A stretch of 38,472 nucleotides of DNA from Chitinophagaceae bacterium. Lineage in GTDB: Bacteria; Bacteroidota; Bacteroidia; Chitinophagales; UBA10324. Below are positions 8,417 through 17,540 of the stretch, one piece after another. The stretch spans positions 1 to 38,472 of the forward strand of contig CANIPU010000021.1 of the NCBI GenBank assembly GCA_947469485.1, given 5' to 3'. The notes beneath the pieces are model-generated. The model saw only the letters and a program-made list of their open reading frames with translations, was not told the DNA's origin and searched no databases. Position numbers and translations under genes: made by a program. Position 1 is the first letter of the stretch. Every line of letters begins with the position of its first letter.

Positions 8417-9259
8417 TTAGTAATCACCTGATGAAACAGGTAATTGCTTCAATGCTTCTACGAGTTGTGCATCGTTAGGCGCAATACCATGCCATTCATG
8501 ACCTCCCATCATAAAATCCACCCCAAATCCCATAATTGTCTTCATCAAAATAACAGTTGGTTTTCCTTTTCCTGTAATTGATTTAGCTTTTTGCATGGTG
8601 GTTAAAATTTCTTCCATCACATTTCCATTCATTTGTAAAACCTGCCAGCCAAAAGACTCAAATTTCGCCTTCAAATCACCAAGAGCCATTACTTTTTCTG
8701 TAGGCCCGTCAATTTGTTGTCCGTTCCAATCTATCGTAGCAATCATATTATCCAGTTTGTGATGTGCAGCGAACATTATTGCCTCCCAGTTTTGACCTTC
8801 TTCCAGTTCTCCATCACCATGCAACGAATAAACCAAGTGGGAATCATTGTTCATTTTTTTTGTGTAAGCAGCGCCACAAGCAACCGACATACCTTGCCCC
8901 AATGAGCCACTTGCAATTCGTACCCCGGGTAATTGCTCGTGAGTTGTTGGATGACCTTGTAATCTAGTATTTAATTTTCTGAAAGTTGACAATTCACTAA
9001 CAGGAAAATATCCGTTTCGTGATAGTACTGAATAATAAACGGGACTGATGTGTCCATTAGAGAGAAAAAACAAATCTTCTCCAATGCCGTCCATATCGAA
9101 TTCTTTTTTTCGACTCATAATTTCAAAAAATAATGCCGTCAGGAAATCTGCGCAACCTAAAGAGCCTCCCGGGTGGCCTGACTGAACGGCATGTACCATT
9201 CGAACAATATCTCTTCTTACCTGTGTAGCTGTTTTTTTTAATTCTTCTGTTGAAGCCAT
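8417..9259 (-). CDS. tkt: Transketolase, N-terminal subunit (split enzyme), 280 aa
   Basis: This covers the thiamine diphosphate pyrophosphate-binding domain of transketolase. Visible are SGHPGGSLGCADFL (about 27-40), LSNGHISPVYYSVL, GSLGQGMSVACGAAY, and the metal and cofactor motif GDGELEEGQN (148-157) continuing into the conserved DWNGQQIDG stretch. It ends near residue 280, where full-length enzymes continue into the second half; that half is encoded at 4647-5624. It is the first gene of the minus-strand operon, with a 164-bp divergent intergenic region separating it from the C25 protease gene. The start is the first ATG and gives a normal N-terminus. Confidence 0.92.
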   Translation of the reverse strand: MASTEELKKTATQVRRDIVRMVHAVQSGHPGGSLGCADFLTALFFEIMSRKKEFDMDGIGEDLFFLSNGHISPVYYSVLSRNGYFPVSELSTFRKLNTRLQGHPTTHEQLPGVRIASGSLGQGMSVACGAAYTKKMNNDSHLVYSLHGDGELEEGQNWEAIMFAAHHKLDNMIATIDWNGQQIDGPTEKVMALGDLKAKFESFGWQVLQMNGNVMEEILTTMQKAKSITGKGKPTVILMKTIMGFGVDFMMGGHEWHGIAPNDAQLVEALKQLPVSSGDY

Positions 9260-9423
9260 TGAATAAATTTTATGCGGCTAAAAATAGGAGGGCATTTCAT
9301 TCAACAAATGACTGAATATTAACAATTGGTTTGAAACTTAATTTGCCGATCGTTGTTAGCATTTTGTAGTTTCAATAGAATTTCTACCTTTCACTTCTAA
9401 ATAAACAAAGTCAAGTCATAAAA

Positions 9424-11706
9424 ATGAAAAAAGTCAGCTCTCTTTTAGCTTCATTGCTTTTGATTTTATCTTTTCAATCATTTGCTTCCGATTCAAATGG
9501 CAAGGAAACCACTTTTACTGTTTTACATCAGTCATCAGACAAAATTGTAATTGAAGTGAAAGTCGGAGGATTTCAATTAGTAGAAGTTCAAACACCCAAT
9601 GGAATTGAATACAAAGCTATTCTTGATCAAGGATCTTCTATTCTGCAAAATGGTGCACCTGATGTACAAAAATTAACAGCTTCTCTGATAATTGCGGATA
9701 ATAAAACAATGGAAGTTTCCTCAACCATTTTGGAGTCAAGTATTCTTACAAACATAAATATTGCTCCCTCAAAAGGAAATATTATGAGAACAGTTGATCC
9801 ATCTACTGTTCCTTTTTCTTATTCGGATATTTATGATTCCAATAATTTTTTTCCGGTTACAACTACCTCGCTTTGCGAACCATATATCATTCGCGATTAT
9901 AGAGGATTGTCAGTTACAATAAATGCTATTCAGTATAACCCCATTACTAAGGAATTAAGAGTTGTCAAGGACATTATTGTAGAACTTACGGCTAATAACA
10001 GCCCGGCATTAAATCCGCTAACTCGCACAACCCCAATCAGTCATTTGAACGATCAGTTCGACATGATTTATTCCAACATTTTTTTGAATTATTCTGCTTT
10101 ACAAAATCAAACCCGTTACGCTTCAATTACCGAAAGCGGAAGAATGTTGATCATTTGCTACGACGCTTACATGTCTAACATGAAATCATTTGTTGATTGG
10201 AAAATGCAGGAAGGAATTCAAGTAGATCTTGTTGCAAAAAGCGCTGCTGGTTCGACTTCAATTGCTATAAAAACTTATGTTCAGAATTATTTAACAGCGC
10301 ATAGCGATTTTGCTTTTTTACTTTTAATCGGGGATGCCGCTCAGCTTCCAAGCAGCACAATCGGTGGCGAAGATTCTGATCAGGATTATGGATTTTTAGC
10401 CGGAAGCGATCACTACCCTGATGTAATCGTTGGCAGATTTTCTGCTTCAAGTGCAGCGCATGTTAGTACTCAGGTTGACCGCACAATTTTCTATGAAAAA
10501 ACTCCTGCATCTGGTTCATGGTATAAAAATGCAGTAGGAATTGCTTCTCCGCAAGGAGCCGGACAAGGTTATAATGGATTAGCTGATTGGGAATTTGAAA
10601 GAACTATTATTCGTCCACCGCTTATGGGATATAATTATTCTACAGTATCTGAATTATATGAAGGGTCACAAGGCGGTTCTGATGCTGCCGGAAATCCAAC
10701 CGCTTCGAATTTATCTTCATTAATAAATAGCGGTATAGGTGTATTAAATTACACTGGACATGGAAATTATGATCAGATTGTTACAACTTCGTTTTACAAT
10801 TCAGATATTGATGCACTAACCAATACAAATAAATTACCCTTCATCTGGATAGTTGGTTGTCAGACAGGGAATTTTGTTCCTTATACTTGTTTTGCTGAAA
10901 CATGGGCACGCGCTACAGATAATAGCGGAAATCCAACAGGTGCAATTGCATCAATGATGTCTACAATCAATCAATCATGGGAACCACCAATGTGGGCACA
11001 GATTGAGTTTAATAAGGTACTAACTGAGGGGGGCACAAATATTCGCAGGACATTTGGCGGAATATCAGTTTGCGGTCTGGCTTACATGAATCAAAATCAA
11101 TCAGGAACTAACGGAACCGACATGACTGATACCTGGACATGTTTTGGAGACCCATCAGTAATGGTTCGGACAGATGTGCCGGGTTCTATGGTTGTGAACC
11201 ACGCTGCAACGGTAACAAGAACTGCTACTAACTTCACTGTAAATTGCAATATTACAGGTGCTAAAGTGTGCCTTTATACTGCAAGCCAAATTAATGGAGT
11301 GGCTACTTTCAGCAGTGCATCTTCATCTATTCCATTTACTACCGGAAACCTGACGAGTGTGGCTGATGACTCCATTCTTGTAACTGTAACTGCCTACAAT
11401 AAAATTCCATATCAAGGTTGGGTAAGAATAGTAGAGCAAGGAGTTTCGGCCCAAGTAATTAAAGATGGAGAAATTTCTATTACTCCAAATCCGGCTTCTG
11501 ACCAAATTACTCTTGGATTCGGAAATGACTCTTTCTCAAAAGGTTCTGCAAAAATCTACAACTCAATCGGACAGTTAATGAACGAAATTTCATTTGAGGC
11601 TTCTTTGTATCAAACACTTGATATTTCTAATTATGCAACCGGATTTTATAATGTGGTGGTAATGCTTGATGAAAAAACTTATTACAATAAAGTAGTTGTG
11701 AAATAA
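9424..11706 (+). CDS. Gingipain-like C25 peptidase with type IX secretion sorting domain, 760 aa
   Basis: A signal peptide (1-21, ending FAS) leads into a beta-rich propeptide (about 25-220) of the gingipain type. The caspase-like C25 catalytic domain (about 225-590) follows: MLIICYDAYMSNMKSFVDWK, FLLLIGDAAQLPSS, then NYTGHGN with catalytic His446 and VGCQTGN with catalytic Cys479. An Ig-like segment (about 600-680) precedes a type A C-terminal sorting domain beginning ISITPNPASDQITLGF and ending YYNKVVVK, which directs export through the type IX system. The length and sorting domain point to a secreted or surface protease rather than PorU, the sortase of that system. It is a single-gene unit with its own terminator. 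Confidence 0.9.
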   Translation: MKKVSSLLASLLLILSFQSFASDSNGKETTFTVLHQSSDKIVIEVKVGGFQLVEVQTPNGIEYKAILDQGSSILQNGAPDVQKLTASLIIADNKTMEVSSTILESSILTNINIAPSKGNIMRTVDPSTVPFSYSDIYDSNNFFPVTTTSLCEPYIIRDYRGLSVTINAIQYNPITKELRVVKDIIVELTANNSPALNPLTRTTPISHLNDQFDMIYSNIFLNYSALQNQTRYASITESGRMLIICYDAYMSNMKSFVDWKMQEGIQVDLVAKSAAGSTSIAIKTYVQNYLTAHSDFAFLLLIGDAAQLPSSTIGGEDSDQDYGFLAGSDHYPDVIVGRFSASSAAHVSTQVDRTIFYEKTPASGSWYKNAVGIASPQGAGQGYNGLADWEFERTIIRPPLMGYNYSTVSELYEGSQGGSDAAGNPTASNLSSLINSGIGVLNYTGHGNYDQIVTTSFYNSDIDALTNTNKLPFIWIVGCQTGNFVPYTCFAETWARATDNSGNPTGAIASMMSTINQSWEPPMWAQIEFNKVLTEGGTNIRRTFGGISVCGLAYMNQNQSGTNGTDMTDTWTCFGDPSVMVRTDVPGSMVVNHAATVTRTATNFTVNCNITGAKVCLYTASQINGVATFSSASSSIPFTTGNLTSVADDSILVTVTAYNKIPYQGWVRIVEQGVSAQVIKDGEISITPNPASDQITLGFGNDSFSKGSAKIYNSIGQLMNEISFEASLYQTLDISNYATGFYNVVVMLDEKTYYNKVVVK

Positions 11707-11728
11707 TTTTCAATAGCAATAAAATAGT

Positions 11729-11765
11729 AAGAGGGCTGTTCGATTTCGAACAGCCCTCTTTTTTT
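11729..11765 (+). terminator. Rho-independent terminator of the C25 peptidase gene
   Basis: A perfect 14-bp stem, AAGAGGGCTGTTCG (11729-11742) against CGAACAGCCCTCTT (11747-11760), has a 4-nt loop and is followed by a T-run. It lies 22 bp after the stop codon. Confidence 0.9.
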
Positions 11766-11884
11766 ATTTTCATTTTGTACAGAACTATTTTTTCTGTTGA
11801 AACACTTTCGCTATTTCATTTTTGTTGAATTTATTTTTACGAAAGTATTTTCTGATTAATTCCTGTCAGGAAATCCGGAAACCA

Positions 11885-13441
11885 ATGAACAGTGTAATTA
11901 AAAAATTGGCAGGACAAATTGTAGTGTATGGATTATCAACCATGCTAGCGCGGTTTATTAATTACATGCTGTTACCATTGCACACTGCAGTTTTTATTCC
12001 ATCAGATTATGGAGTAGTGAGTGCGTTGTATGCATATGTGAGTTTAATGAATGTGCTTTTTACTTATGGAATGGAAACGGGCTTCTTCCGTTTTGCCACA
12101 CACGAAAAGAACAAGCAAAAGGTTTACGCGACTGCACAAATCTCTGTGCTCGTTAGCTCTGTTTTTTTTGGAGCATTGATTTCTTTTTTCGCCCCTTCCA
12201 TAGCCGCATTAATTGGATTTTCGAATCATGCTGATTATGTAATTTGTTTTGCATGGGTACTTGCGTTGGATGCAATCAGCGCCATTCCGTTTGCGCGGTT
12301 GCGTTTGGAAAATCGTCCGGTGAAATACGGAATGATAAAACTGATTAATGTATTAGTGAATGTTTGTTTCACTGTTTGGTTTCTGATTATTCAACCTTAT
12401 TTAAAAACCGGAGAGTGGTTTCATAAATTAGAATCTGATTCCATCATTTATGTATTTATCTGCAACCTGATTGCAAGTGCTGTTACGCTTGTTGTGGTTA
12501 TTTACATGGTACGGAATGTGAGAATGGAAAAATCAAAATCGGATTCTCTCGATTCCGAAATTGAAGCGGAAAATTCATCCGGAACACTGAAAATTGATTT
12601 CGTTATCTGGAAAAAAATGTTGCTCTACAGTTTGCCATTATTAATTGTGGGACTTGCAGGTATGGTGAATGAAGCATTCGACCGTGTTTTGCTTTTAAAT
12701 TTTCTTCCCTTTGATTCAATAAAAAATTTATCGCAGGTTGGCATTTATAGTGCAAGTTACAAAATCAGCATACTCATGACCTTGTTTGTACAGGCTTATC
12801 GAATGGCAGCCGAACCGTTTTTCTTTAATGAATCAAAAAAACTGGATGCGAAAATTATGTACGCTCGTACCATGAACTACTTCGTGATTGCATGTAGCAT
12901 CATTTTCGTTTTTGTGATGTGTTCGCTTGATATTTTCAAAACACTTTTTCTGCGTGATGTAAATTATTTCGAAGGATTGCAAATAGTGCCAATTCTCTTG
13001 CTGGCGAATTTGTGCCTGGGTGTTTATTACAACCTAACCATCTGGTACAAACTCACTGATAAAACATTATTCGGCTCCTACATTTCAGTGATGGGCGCTG
13101 TCATTACTATCTCGCTTAATTTTTATCTAATTCCAAAAATCGGATACCTTGGTTCGGCATGGGCAACACTGGCGTGTTATGCATGCATGATGATTGCCTC
13201 TTATTTCTCCGGGCAAAAATTTTATCATGTGCCGTATGATGTAAAAAAATTTTTGGTCTATGTCGGCCTTGCATTATTGATTGGTTGGTTTTGTAATCCA
13301 TATTTCCATCAACTATTTGAAAAAAGCCAGTTGCTATATATAGTATCATCATTTGCTACCGTTTCTGTATTCGCATTTACAGTCATTCAGATTGAGCGTC
13401 GTTGGAATAATCCTGAATGGAATTATGAACAACAGAAATAA
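11885..13441 (+). CDS. Polysaccharide flippase, Wzx/MATE-like membrane protein, 518 aa
   Basis: Many hydrophobic segments (about 12-14) are spread over the whole chain. The N-terminus, [20 protein letters not shown] followed by [19 protein letters not shown], is typical of the oligosaccharide flippase / polysaccharide biosynthesis family in the MOP superfamily. These proteins move lipid-linked sugars across the inner membrane. An upstream TTG at 11822 would add 21 polar residues; the ATG at 11885 gives a normal family N-terminus and is preferred. The stop is 34 bp before the dUTPase start, so it probably opens the long plus-strand operon. The substrate is unknown; the nucleotidyltransferase two genes downstream could supply a sugar nucleotide to the same pathway. 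Confidence 0.85.
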   Translation: MNSVIKKLAGQIVVYGLSTMLARFINYMLLPLHTAVFIPSDYGVVSALYAYVSLMNVLFTYGMETGFFRFATHEKNKQKVYATAQISVLVSSVFFGALISFFAPSIAALIGFSNHADYVICFAWVLALDAISAIPFARLRLENRPVKYGMIKLINVLVNVCFTVWFLIIQPYLKTGEWFHKLESDSIIYVFICNLIASAVTLVVVIYMVRNVRMEKSKSDSLDSEIEAENSSGTLKIDFVIWKKMLLYSLPLLIVGLAGMVNEAFDRVLLLNFLPFDSIKNLSQVGIYSASYKISILMTLFVQAYRMAAEPFFFNESKKLDAKIMYARTMNYFVIACSIIFVFVMCSLDIFKTLFLRDVNYFEGLQIVPILLLANLCLGVYYNLTIWYKLTDKTLFGSYISVMGAVITISLNFYLIPKIGYLGSAWATLACYACMMIASYFSGQKFYHVPYDVKKFLVYVGLALLIGWFCNPYFHQLFEKSQLLYIVSSFATVSVFAFTVIQIERRWNNPEWNYEQQK

Positions 13442-13475
13442 TTCTTTACATTTTCATTGTTTACTTTTGAGCGCT

Positions 13476-13910
13476 ATGAAAATCAAAATCATCAATCACT
13501 CTTCCAACTCATTACCGTCTTACGAAACCACCGGTTCAGCAGGAATGGATTTGCGCGCAAACCTTACTGCAACCATTGAGTTGAAACCGATGGAGCGCAC
13601 ACTAGTTCCAACAGGTTTATTCATTGAATTGCCACATGGATTTGAAGCACAGATTCGCCCACGCAGCGGACTGGCAGTGAAAAAAGGATTGACCATGCTA
13701 AACACACCTGGCACAATTGACAGCGATTACCGCGGTGAAATAAAAGTGATAGTGATAAACCTTTCAACCGAAACACAAATCATAGAACACGGTGAGCGCG
13801 TGGCGCAAATGGTGATTTCAAAATTCGAACAAATCAATTGGGAAGCAGTGGAAGAGTTGGAAGAAACTTCGCGCGGCGCTGGCGGTTTTGGTTCAACAGG
13901 AGTGAAATAG
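13476..13910 (+). CDS. dut: dUTP diphosphatase (dUTPase), 144 aa
   Basis: All five motifs of trimeric dUTPases are present: GSAGMDLRA (20-28), [11 protein letters not shown] (61-71), [11 protein letters not shown] (79-89, with catalytic Asp82 and uracil-stacking Tyr85), GERVAQMVI (106-114) and [10 protein letters not shown] (133-142). The enzyme hydrolyses dUTP to dUMP and pyrophosphate, which limits uracil in DNA and supplies dTMP synthesis. The frame is open further upstream, into the flippase gene, but the ATG at 13476 gives the standard N-terminus MKIKIINHS and the usual length. Confidence 0.97.
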   Translation: MKIKIINHSSNSLPSYETTGSAGMDLRANLTATIELKPMERTLVPTGLFIELPHGFEAQIRPRSGLAVKKGLTMLNTPGTIDSDYRGEIKVIVINLSTETQIIEHGERVAQMVISKFEQINWEAVEELEETSRGAGGFGSTGVK

Positions 13911-13976
13911 TTTTAGAATTATAATTCACTGCAATCAAGCATTTTTACTTTTTAAATTTTACTTTTTAATTTATAC

Positions 13977-14978
13977 ATGAACATAATTATTCCAATGGCG
14001 GGTATGGGAAAACGGATGCGCCCGCATACACTCACCACACCTAAACCATTAATTGCGGTTGGCGGCAAACCAATTGTGCAGCGATTAGTGGAAGACATTG
14101 CTGAAATGTGCGCCGATGATATTCACGAAATTGCTTTTGTGGTCGGACACTTCGGTGAAGAAGTAGAAAAAAATCTTTTGGCAATTGCACAAAGTGTTGG
14201 CGCAAAAGGAAAAATATTTTATCAGGATGAAGCACTCGGAACTGCACACGCCATATTATGTGCCCGCGAATGCCTAACTGAAAATGTAATTGTAGCTTTT
14301 GCTGATACTTTATTCTACGCTGATTTTAAAATTGATAAATCGAAAGACGGAATAATCTGGGTGCACCGCATTCCCGACCCATCAGCTTTTGGTGTAGTGG
14401 TGTTGGATGAAAATCATGTGGTGAAAGAGTTCGTTGAAAAATCGCCGACATTTATTTCTGACCTCGCCATCATTGGCATTTATTATTTCCGCGATGGAGT
14501 GAATCTTGAAAAAGAATTGCAGTACCTGATAGATAATAACATCCGTATCAAGGGTGAATATCAAATTACTGATGCGTTGGAAAACATGAAGAACAAGGGC
14601 ATGAAACTCGTTACTGCCGAAGTAAAAGAGTGGCTCGATTGCGGCAACAAGGATGCAACAGTTTACACAAATCAGCGCGTACTTGAATTAACCAAGCACA
14701 AACAATTGGTCGCTGCGAGTGCGGTTATGGAAAATGCCGTAATTATTCCTCCTTGTTTTGTTGGAGAAAAAGTGGTGATAAAAAATTCGGTTGTTGGTCC
14801 GTATGTTTCAATTGGAGCCGGAAGTAGAATTGAAAACAGCAGAGTTGAAAACAGCATCATACAAAATCAAACACAAATTCGTTACAGAGTGATAATTAAC
14901 AGCATGATTGGAAGCAATGCCTCAATAGAATCAAAACCTTCCGATTTAAGTCTCGGCGATTATTCAACAGAATCATGA
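13977..14978 (+). CDS. Sugar-phosphate nucleotidyltransferase with hexapeptide-repeat tail, 333 aa
   Basis: Residues 1 to about 235 are a nucleotidyltransferase domain with the signature GMGKRMRPHTLTTPKPL, followed by GGKPIVQRLVEDI, EALGTAHAIL and FADTLFYADF. The C-terminal part (about 245-333) shows Ile/Val-spaced repeats (VVIKNSVVGPYVSIGAGSRI and onward) of a left-handed beta-helix. This layout matches RmlA/GlmU-type enzymes that make an NDP-sugar from a sugar-1-phosphate and NTP, but the substrate cannot be assigned. The stop overlaps the TPR gene start (ATGA, 14975-14978). It is part of the same operon as dut and the envelope genes, a neighbourhood often seen in Bacteroidota. Confidence 0.88.
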   Translation: MNIIIPMAGMGKRMRPHTLTTPKPLIAVGGKPIVQRLVEDIAEMCADDIHEIAFVVGHFGEEVEKNLLAIAQSVGAKGKIFYQDEALGTAHAILCARECLTENVIVAFADTLFYADFKIDKSKDGIIWVHRIPDPSAFGVVVLDENHVVKEFVEKSPTFISDLAIIGIYYFRDGVNLEKELQYLIDNNIRIKGEYQITDALENMKNKGMKLVTAEVKEWLDCGNKDATVYTNQRVLELTKHKQLVAASAVMENAVIIPPCFVGEKVVIKNSVVGPYVSIGAGSRIENSRVENSIIQNQTQIRYRVIINSMIGSNASIESKPSDLSLGDYSTES

Positions 14979-16795
14979 TTCAGTTTTCTAAAAATATTTC
15001 TCTCTCTCTTATTTCAGTAACCAGAAATTTTTCTTCCCGGAAAATTTCATGTTCAATAATTATTTCACTTTTCACTCTTCACTTTTCACTCTTCACTTCC
15101 TGCAAAACCACAGAGTCAACAACCAAAGTTGAAAATCAACCGGAAGCAAAAGTGAATGGCGTTGTGGGTCAAGACCCAAAAGCAACAGAACTTGAAAACA
15201 CTTTTCTCGAAGCAAAAAAACAGGAGATAATTGGCGATGCGCAAAAAGCATTATCGCTCTACGAAGCGTGTTTAAAAATTCAACCCGAGAATGATGCAGT
15301 GAATTTTCAGATGGCAAATATTTTATACCAGACACAGAAATACGCTGAAGCACTCGAGCACATAAAAATTTCGGTGAAGCAAAGTCCAACTAATAAATTT
15401 TACGAGCAATTGTATGCCGAGATTCTGAACCGAAGCGGAAATCCGAAAGCAGCAGGAGAGGTATATGGAACACTAAGCAAGCAATCGCCGAACAATGTCG
15501 ATTACCTTTTTAACTATGCTTATTTTCTTTCATTATCAGGTCAAAATCAACTGGCAATTGATCAGTACAATAAAATTGAACAACAGGTTGGTGTACAGGA
15601 AGATTTAGCAATGGAAAAGCAACGGCTTTACAATAAAATGGGCAAGGAGAATTCAGGAATTGCTGAAATTCAAAAGCTCGCTGATGCAAATCCCACGGAG
15701 CCGCGATTCCTCGCCATGCTCGCTGACATGTACACACAGGCCGGCCAAAACGATAAAGTAATTGAGGTAGTAAAAAAATTAGCTGAGGTTGACCCGAACA
15801 ATGCAACCGCACAACTCGCTTTGTCTGATTACTACAGAAGAGCCGGCGACAACGAAAAATATTTCGAAGCCATGAAAAAAGTTTTCGCTTCGCCGACAAT
15901 GGATATTGACAATAAAATAAAAGTGATGCTCAGTTACCTGTCGTATTTGAAAGACGAACCCAGAAAAAATGAAGCATTACAGTTAGGGGCCCTTTTAATT
16001 ACAACACATCCCACCGAAGCAAAAGCATTCGCCATGTATGCCGATGTGTTGAATCAGTTGGAGCAAAATGAAAATGCACTTCAGCAATATCAGGCAGCAT
16101 TAAAATTAGATAACAGCAAGTTCACCATCTGGCAGCAGGTTTTGTATTTAGAATCTGCAATGAAATTGAAAGACAGTTTAGCGAACGATGCCCAGCGATG
16201 CACCGAATTATTTCCGGCGCAAGGATTACCGTTTTACATGTTGGGCGCTTCGAAATTGCAGAGCAAAAAATACGATGATGCTGTAACAGCTATCTCGCAG
16301 GCAATTGTAATTGGTAGTGATGATAAAAAACTGATGGCTGAATTGTATTCAACAATAGCCGAAGCATACAATGGGTTGAAAAAATATTCCGCTTCCGATA
16401 GTTGTTACGAGTTGAGTTTATCGCTCGACAATGAAAATTATTTTGCCATGAACAATTATGCTTATTACTTATCGTTAAGAGGTGAGAAATTAGACCGGGC
16501 AGAAGTGGTAATACAGAAAGCAATAAAACTTTTACCAAACAGTGCAGGCAACTTAGACACTTATGCATGGGTGCTTTACAAAGCAAAAAAATACCAGGAA
16601 GCAAAAACACAAATTGAAAAAGCTTTGCTCAACGGCGGCGATAAAAACGGAACCATACTCGAACACTATGGCGATATTTTATTTCAATTAGGAGAAACCG
16701 ATAAAGCAATAGAAAACTGGATGAAGGCAAAAGAGTTTCATGCAGAATCAGAATGGCTCGACAAAAAAATCAACGACAAAAAGCTGTATGAATAA
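14975..16795 (+). CDS. TPR-repeat lipoprotein, 606 aa
   Basis: The start overlaps the preceding gene by 4 bp. A rather long N-terminus reaches a lipobox-like FTSC (Cys43), so the protein is probably an envelope lipoprotein. The rest is almost entirely tetratricopeptide repeats: from about residue 75, repeated helical pairs of the type ALSLYEACLKIQPENDAVNF, YAEALEHIKISVKQSPTN and RAEVVIQKAIKLLPNSAGN, at least 10 in number. Such repeats scaffold protein complexes. A 14-bp tandem repeat lies inside the signal-peptide codons (15066-15098). The stop overlaps the DUF4292 gene by 8 bp (ATGAATAA). Constant company with DUF4292 and EnvC-like genes suggests an outer-membrane or cell-wall assembly role (inference). 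Confidence 0.85.
   Translation: MIQFSKNISLSLISVTRNFSSRKISCSIIISLFTLHFSLFTSCKTTESTTKVENQPEAKVNGVVGQDPKATELENTFLEAKKQEIIGDAQKALSLYEACLKIQPENDAVNFQMANILYQTQKYAEALEHIKISVKQSPTNKFYEQLYAEILNRSGNPKAAGEVYGTLSKQSPNNVDYLFNYAYFLSLSGQNQLAIDQYNKIEQQVGVQEDLAMEKQRLYNKMGKENSGIAEIQKLADANPTEPRFLAMLADMYTQAGQNDKVIEVVKKLAEVDPNNATAQLALSDYYRRAGDNEKYFEAMKKVFASPTMDIDNKIKVMLSYLSYLKDEPRKNEALQLGALLITTHPTEAKAFAMYADVLNQLEQNENALQQYQAALKLDNSKFTIWQQVLYLESAMKLKDSLANDAQRCTELFPAQGLPFYMLGASKLQSKKYDDAVTAISQAIVIGSDDKKLMAELYSTIAEAYNGLKKYSASDSCYELSLSLDNENYFAMNNYAYYLSLRGEKLDRAEVVIQKAIKLLPNSAGNLDTYAWVLYKAKKYQEAKTQIEKALLNGGDKNGTILEHYGDILFQLGETDKAIENWMKAKEFHAESEWLDKKINDKKLYE
15066..15098. repeat. 14-bp tandem repeat inside a signal-peptide coding region
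   Basis: CACTTTTCACTCTT occurs twice back to back (15066-15079 and 15080-15093) and then partially (CACTT, 15094-15098). The unit length is not a multiple of three. Confidence 0.9.
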
Positions 16796-17540
16796 ACGGA
16801 TTGGAGTTTTAGTTTTCATTCTCGTTTTATTCAATGCCTGTTTCACATTTAAAAGAGCGGTGAAAAAAAACGAAATACTGGTTGATACCACCGACACGCA
16901 ATCTGTGCGCGACAGTATGCGCGAAAACAATTTCGAGTTCGAATATTTTTCTGCAAAAGCAAAATTCACTTTGGCCGACGACAAAGGTTCCCGAAGCGCT
17001 AATGCTAACATCAGAATTAAGCACGACAGTGCCATCTGGATTTCAATTTCTTCTTTAGGAGTTGAAGGTCTGAGAGTTTTTGCTTCACACGATTCGGTTT
17101 ATGTAATTGATCGGTTAAATAAAAAATTCTTCAGTTACGATTATAAATACTTCAGCAATTTCACTTCGGTTGAAGTCGATTACGATATTTTTGAAAACCT
17201 CATTACAGGTATCCCCATTTATTTCGACGAGAAAAAATTCAAGGCAAAAAAACAAGATTCTACTTATACCCTTAAAAATGATGGAAAAAAACGAACAAGT
17301 TTTATAGAGCTCAACCCCGATTACACAGTGCTAAGCACCGACCTGGTGGATAGTGCAATGGGCAAAAGTTTAAAACTGAAGTATAAAAATTATAACCGCG
17401 ACAACGCAAATCCTTTTGCTTTGGACAGAGAAGTTCAGCTCAACGATGCCGACAACACAAGGTTGTTCATCAATTTTTCGAAAGTAAAAATCAACGAGCC
17501 AATGAAATTTCCGTTCAATGTAAAAGAGAAATATGAATAA
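16788..17540 (+). CDS. DUF4292 family lipoprotein, 250 aa
   Basis: The ATG at 16788 overlaps the TPR stop by 8 bp and gives a short signal peptide ending LFNAC (Cys18), so this is a predicted lipoprotein. The body contains FEYFSAKAKFTLADDKGSRS, ANIRIKHDSAIWISISSLGV, and IENLITGIPIYF-like and FALDREVQL-like segments, which fit DUF4292. This Bacteroidota family has a predicted LolB/LolA-like fold that may bind lipids or lipoproteins. It lies between the TPR lipoprotein and the EnvC-like gene and overlaps both by ATGAATAA, so the three are almost certainly translated together. The molecular function of DUF4292 is not established. Confidence 0.8.
   Translation: MNKRIGVLVFILVLFNACFTFKRAVKKNEILVDTTDTQSVRDSMRENNFEFEYFSAKAKFTLADDKGSRSANANIRIKHDSAIWISISSLGVEGLRVFASHDSVYVIDRLNKKFFSYDYKYFSNFTSVEVDYDIFENLITGIPIYFDEKKFKAKKQDSTYTLKNDGKKRTSFIELNPDYTVLSTDLVDSAMGKSLKLKYKNYNRDNANPFALDREVQLNDADNTRLFINFSKVKINEPMKFPFNVKEKYE

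Noticed and set aside
9260-9423. Promoter pair in the gap between transketolase and the C25 protease gene
   Set aside because: TTG and TTTG elements occur but none has proper spacing to a TAnnTTTG box.
11822-11884. TTG start for the flippase
   Set aside because: It adds a polar segment with no similarity to flippase N-termini; the ATG at 11885 fits better.
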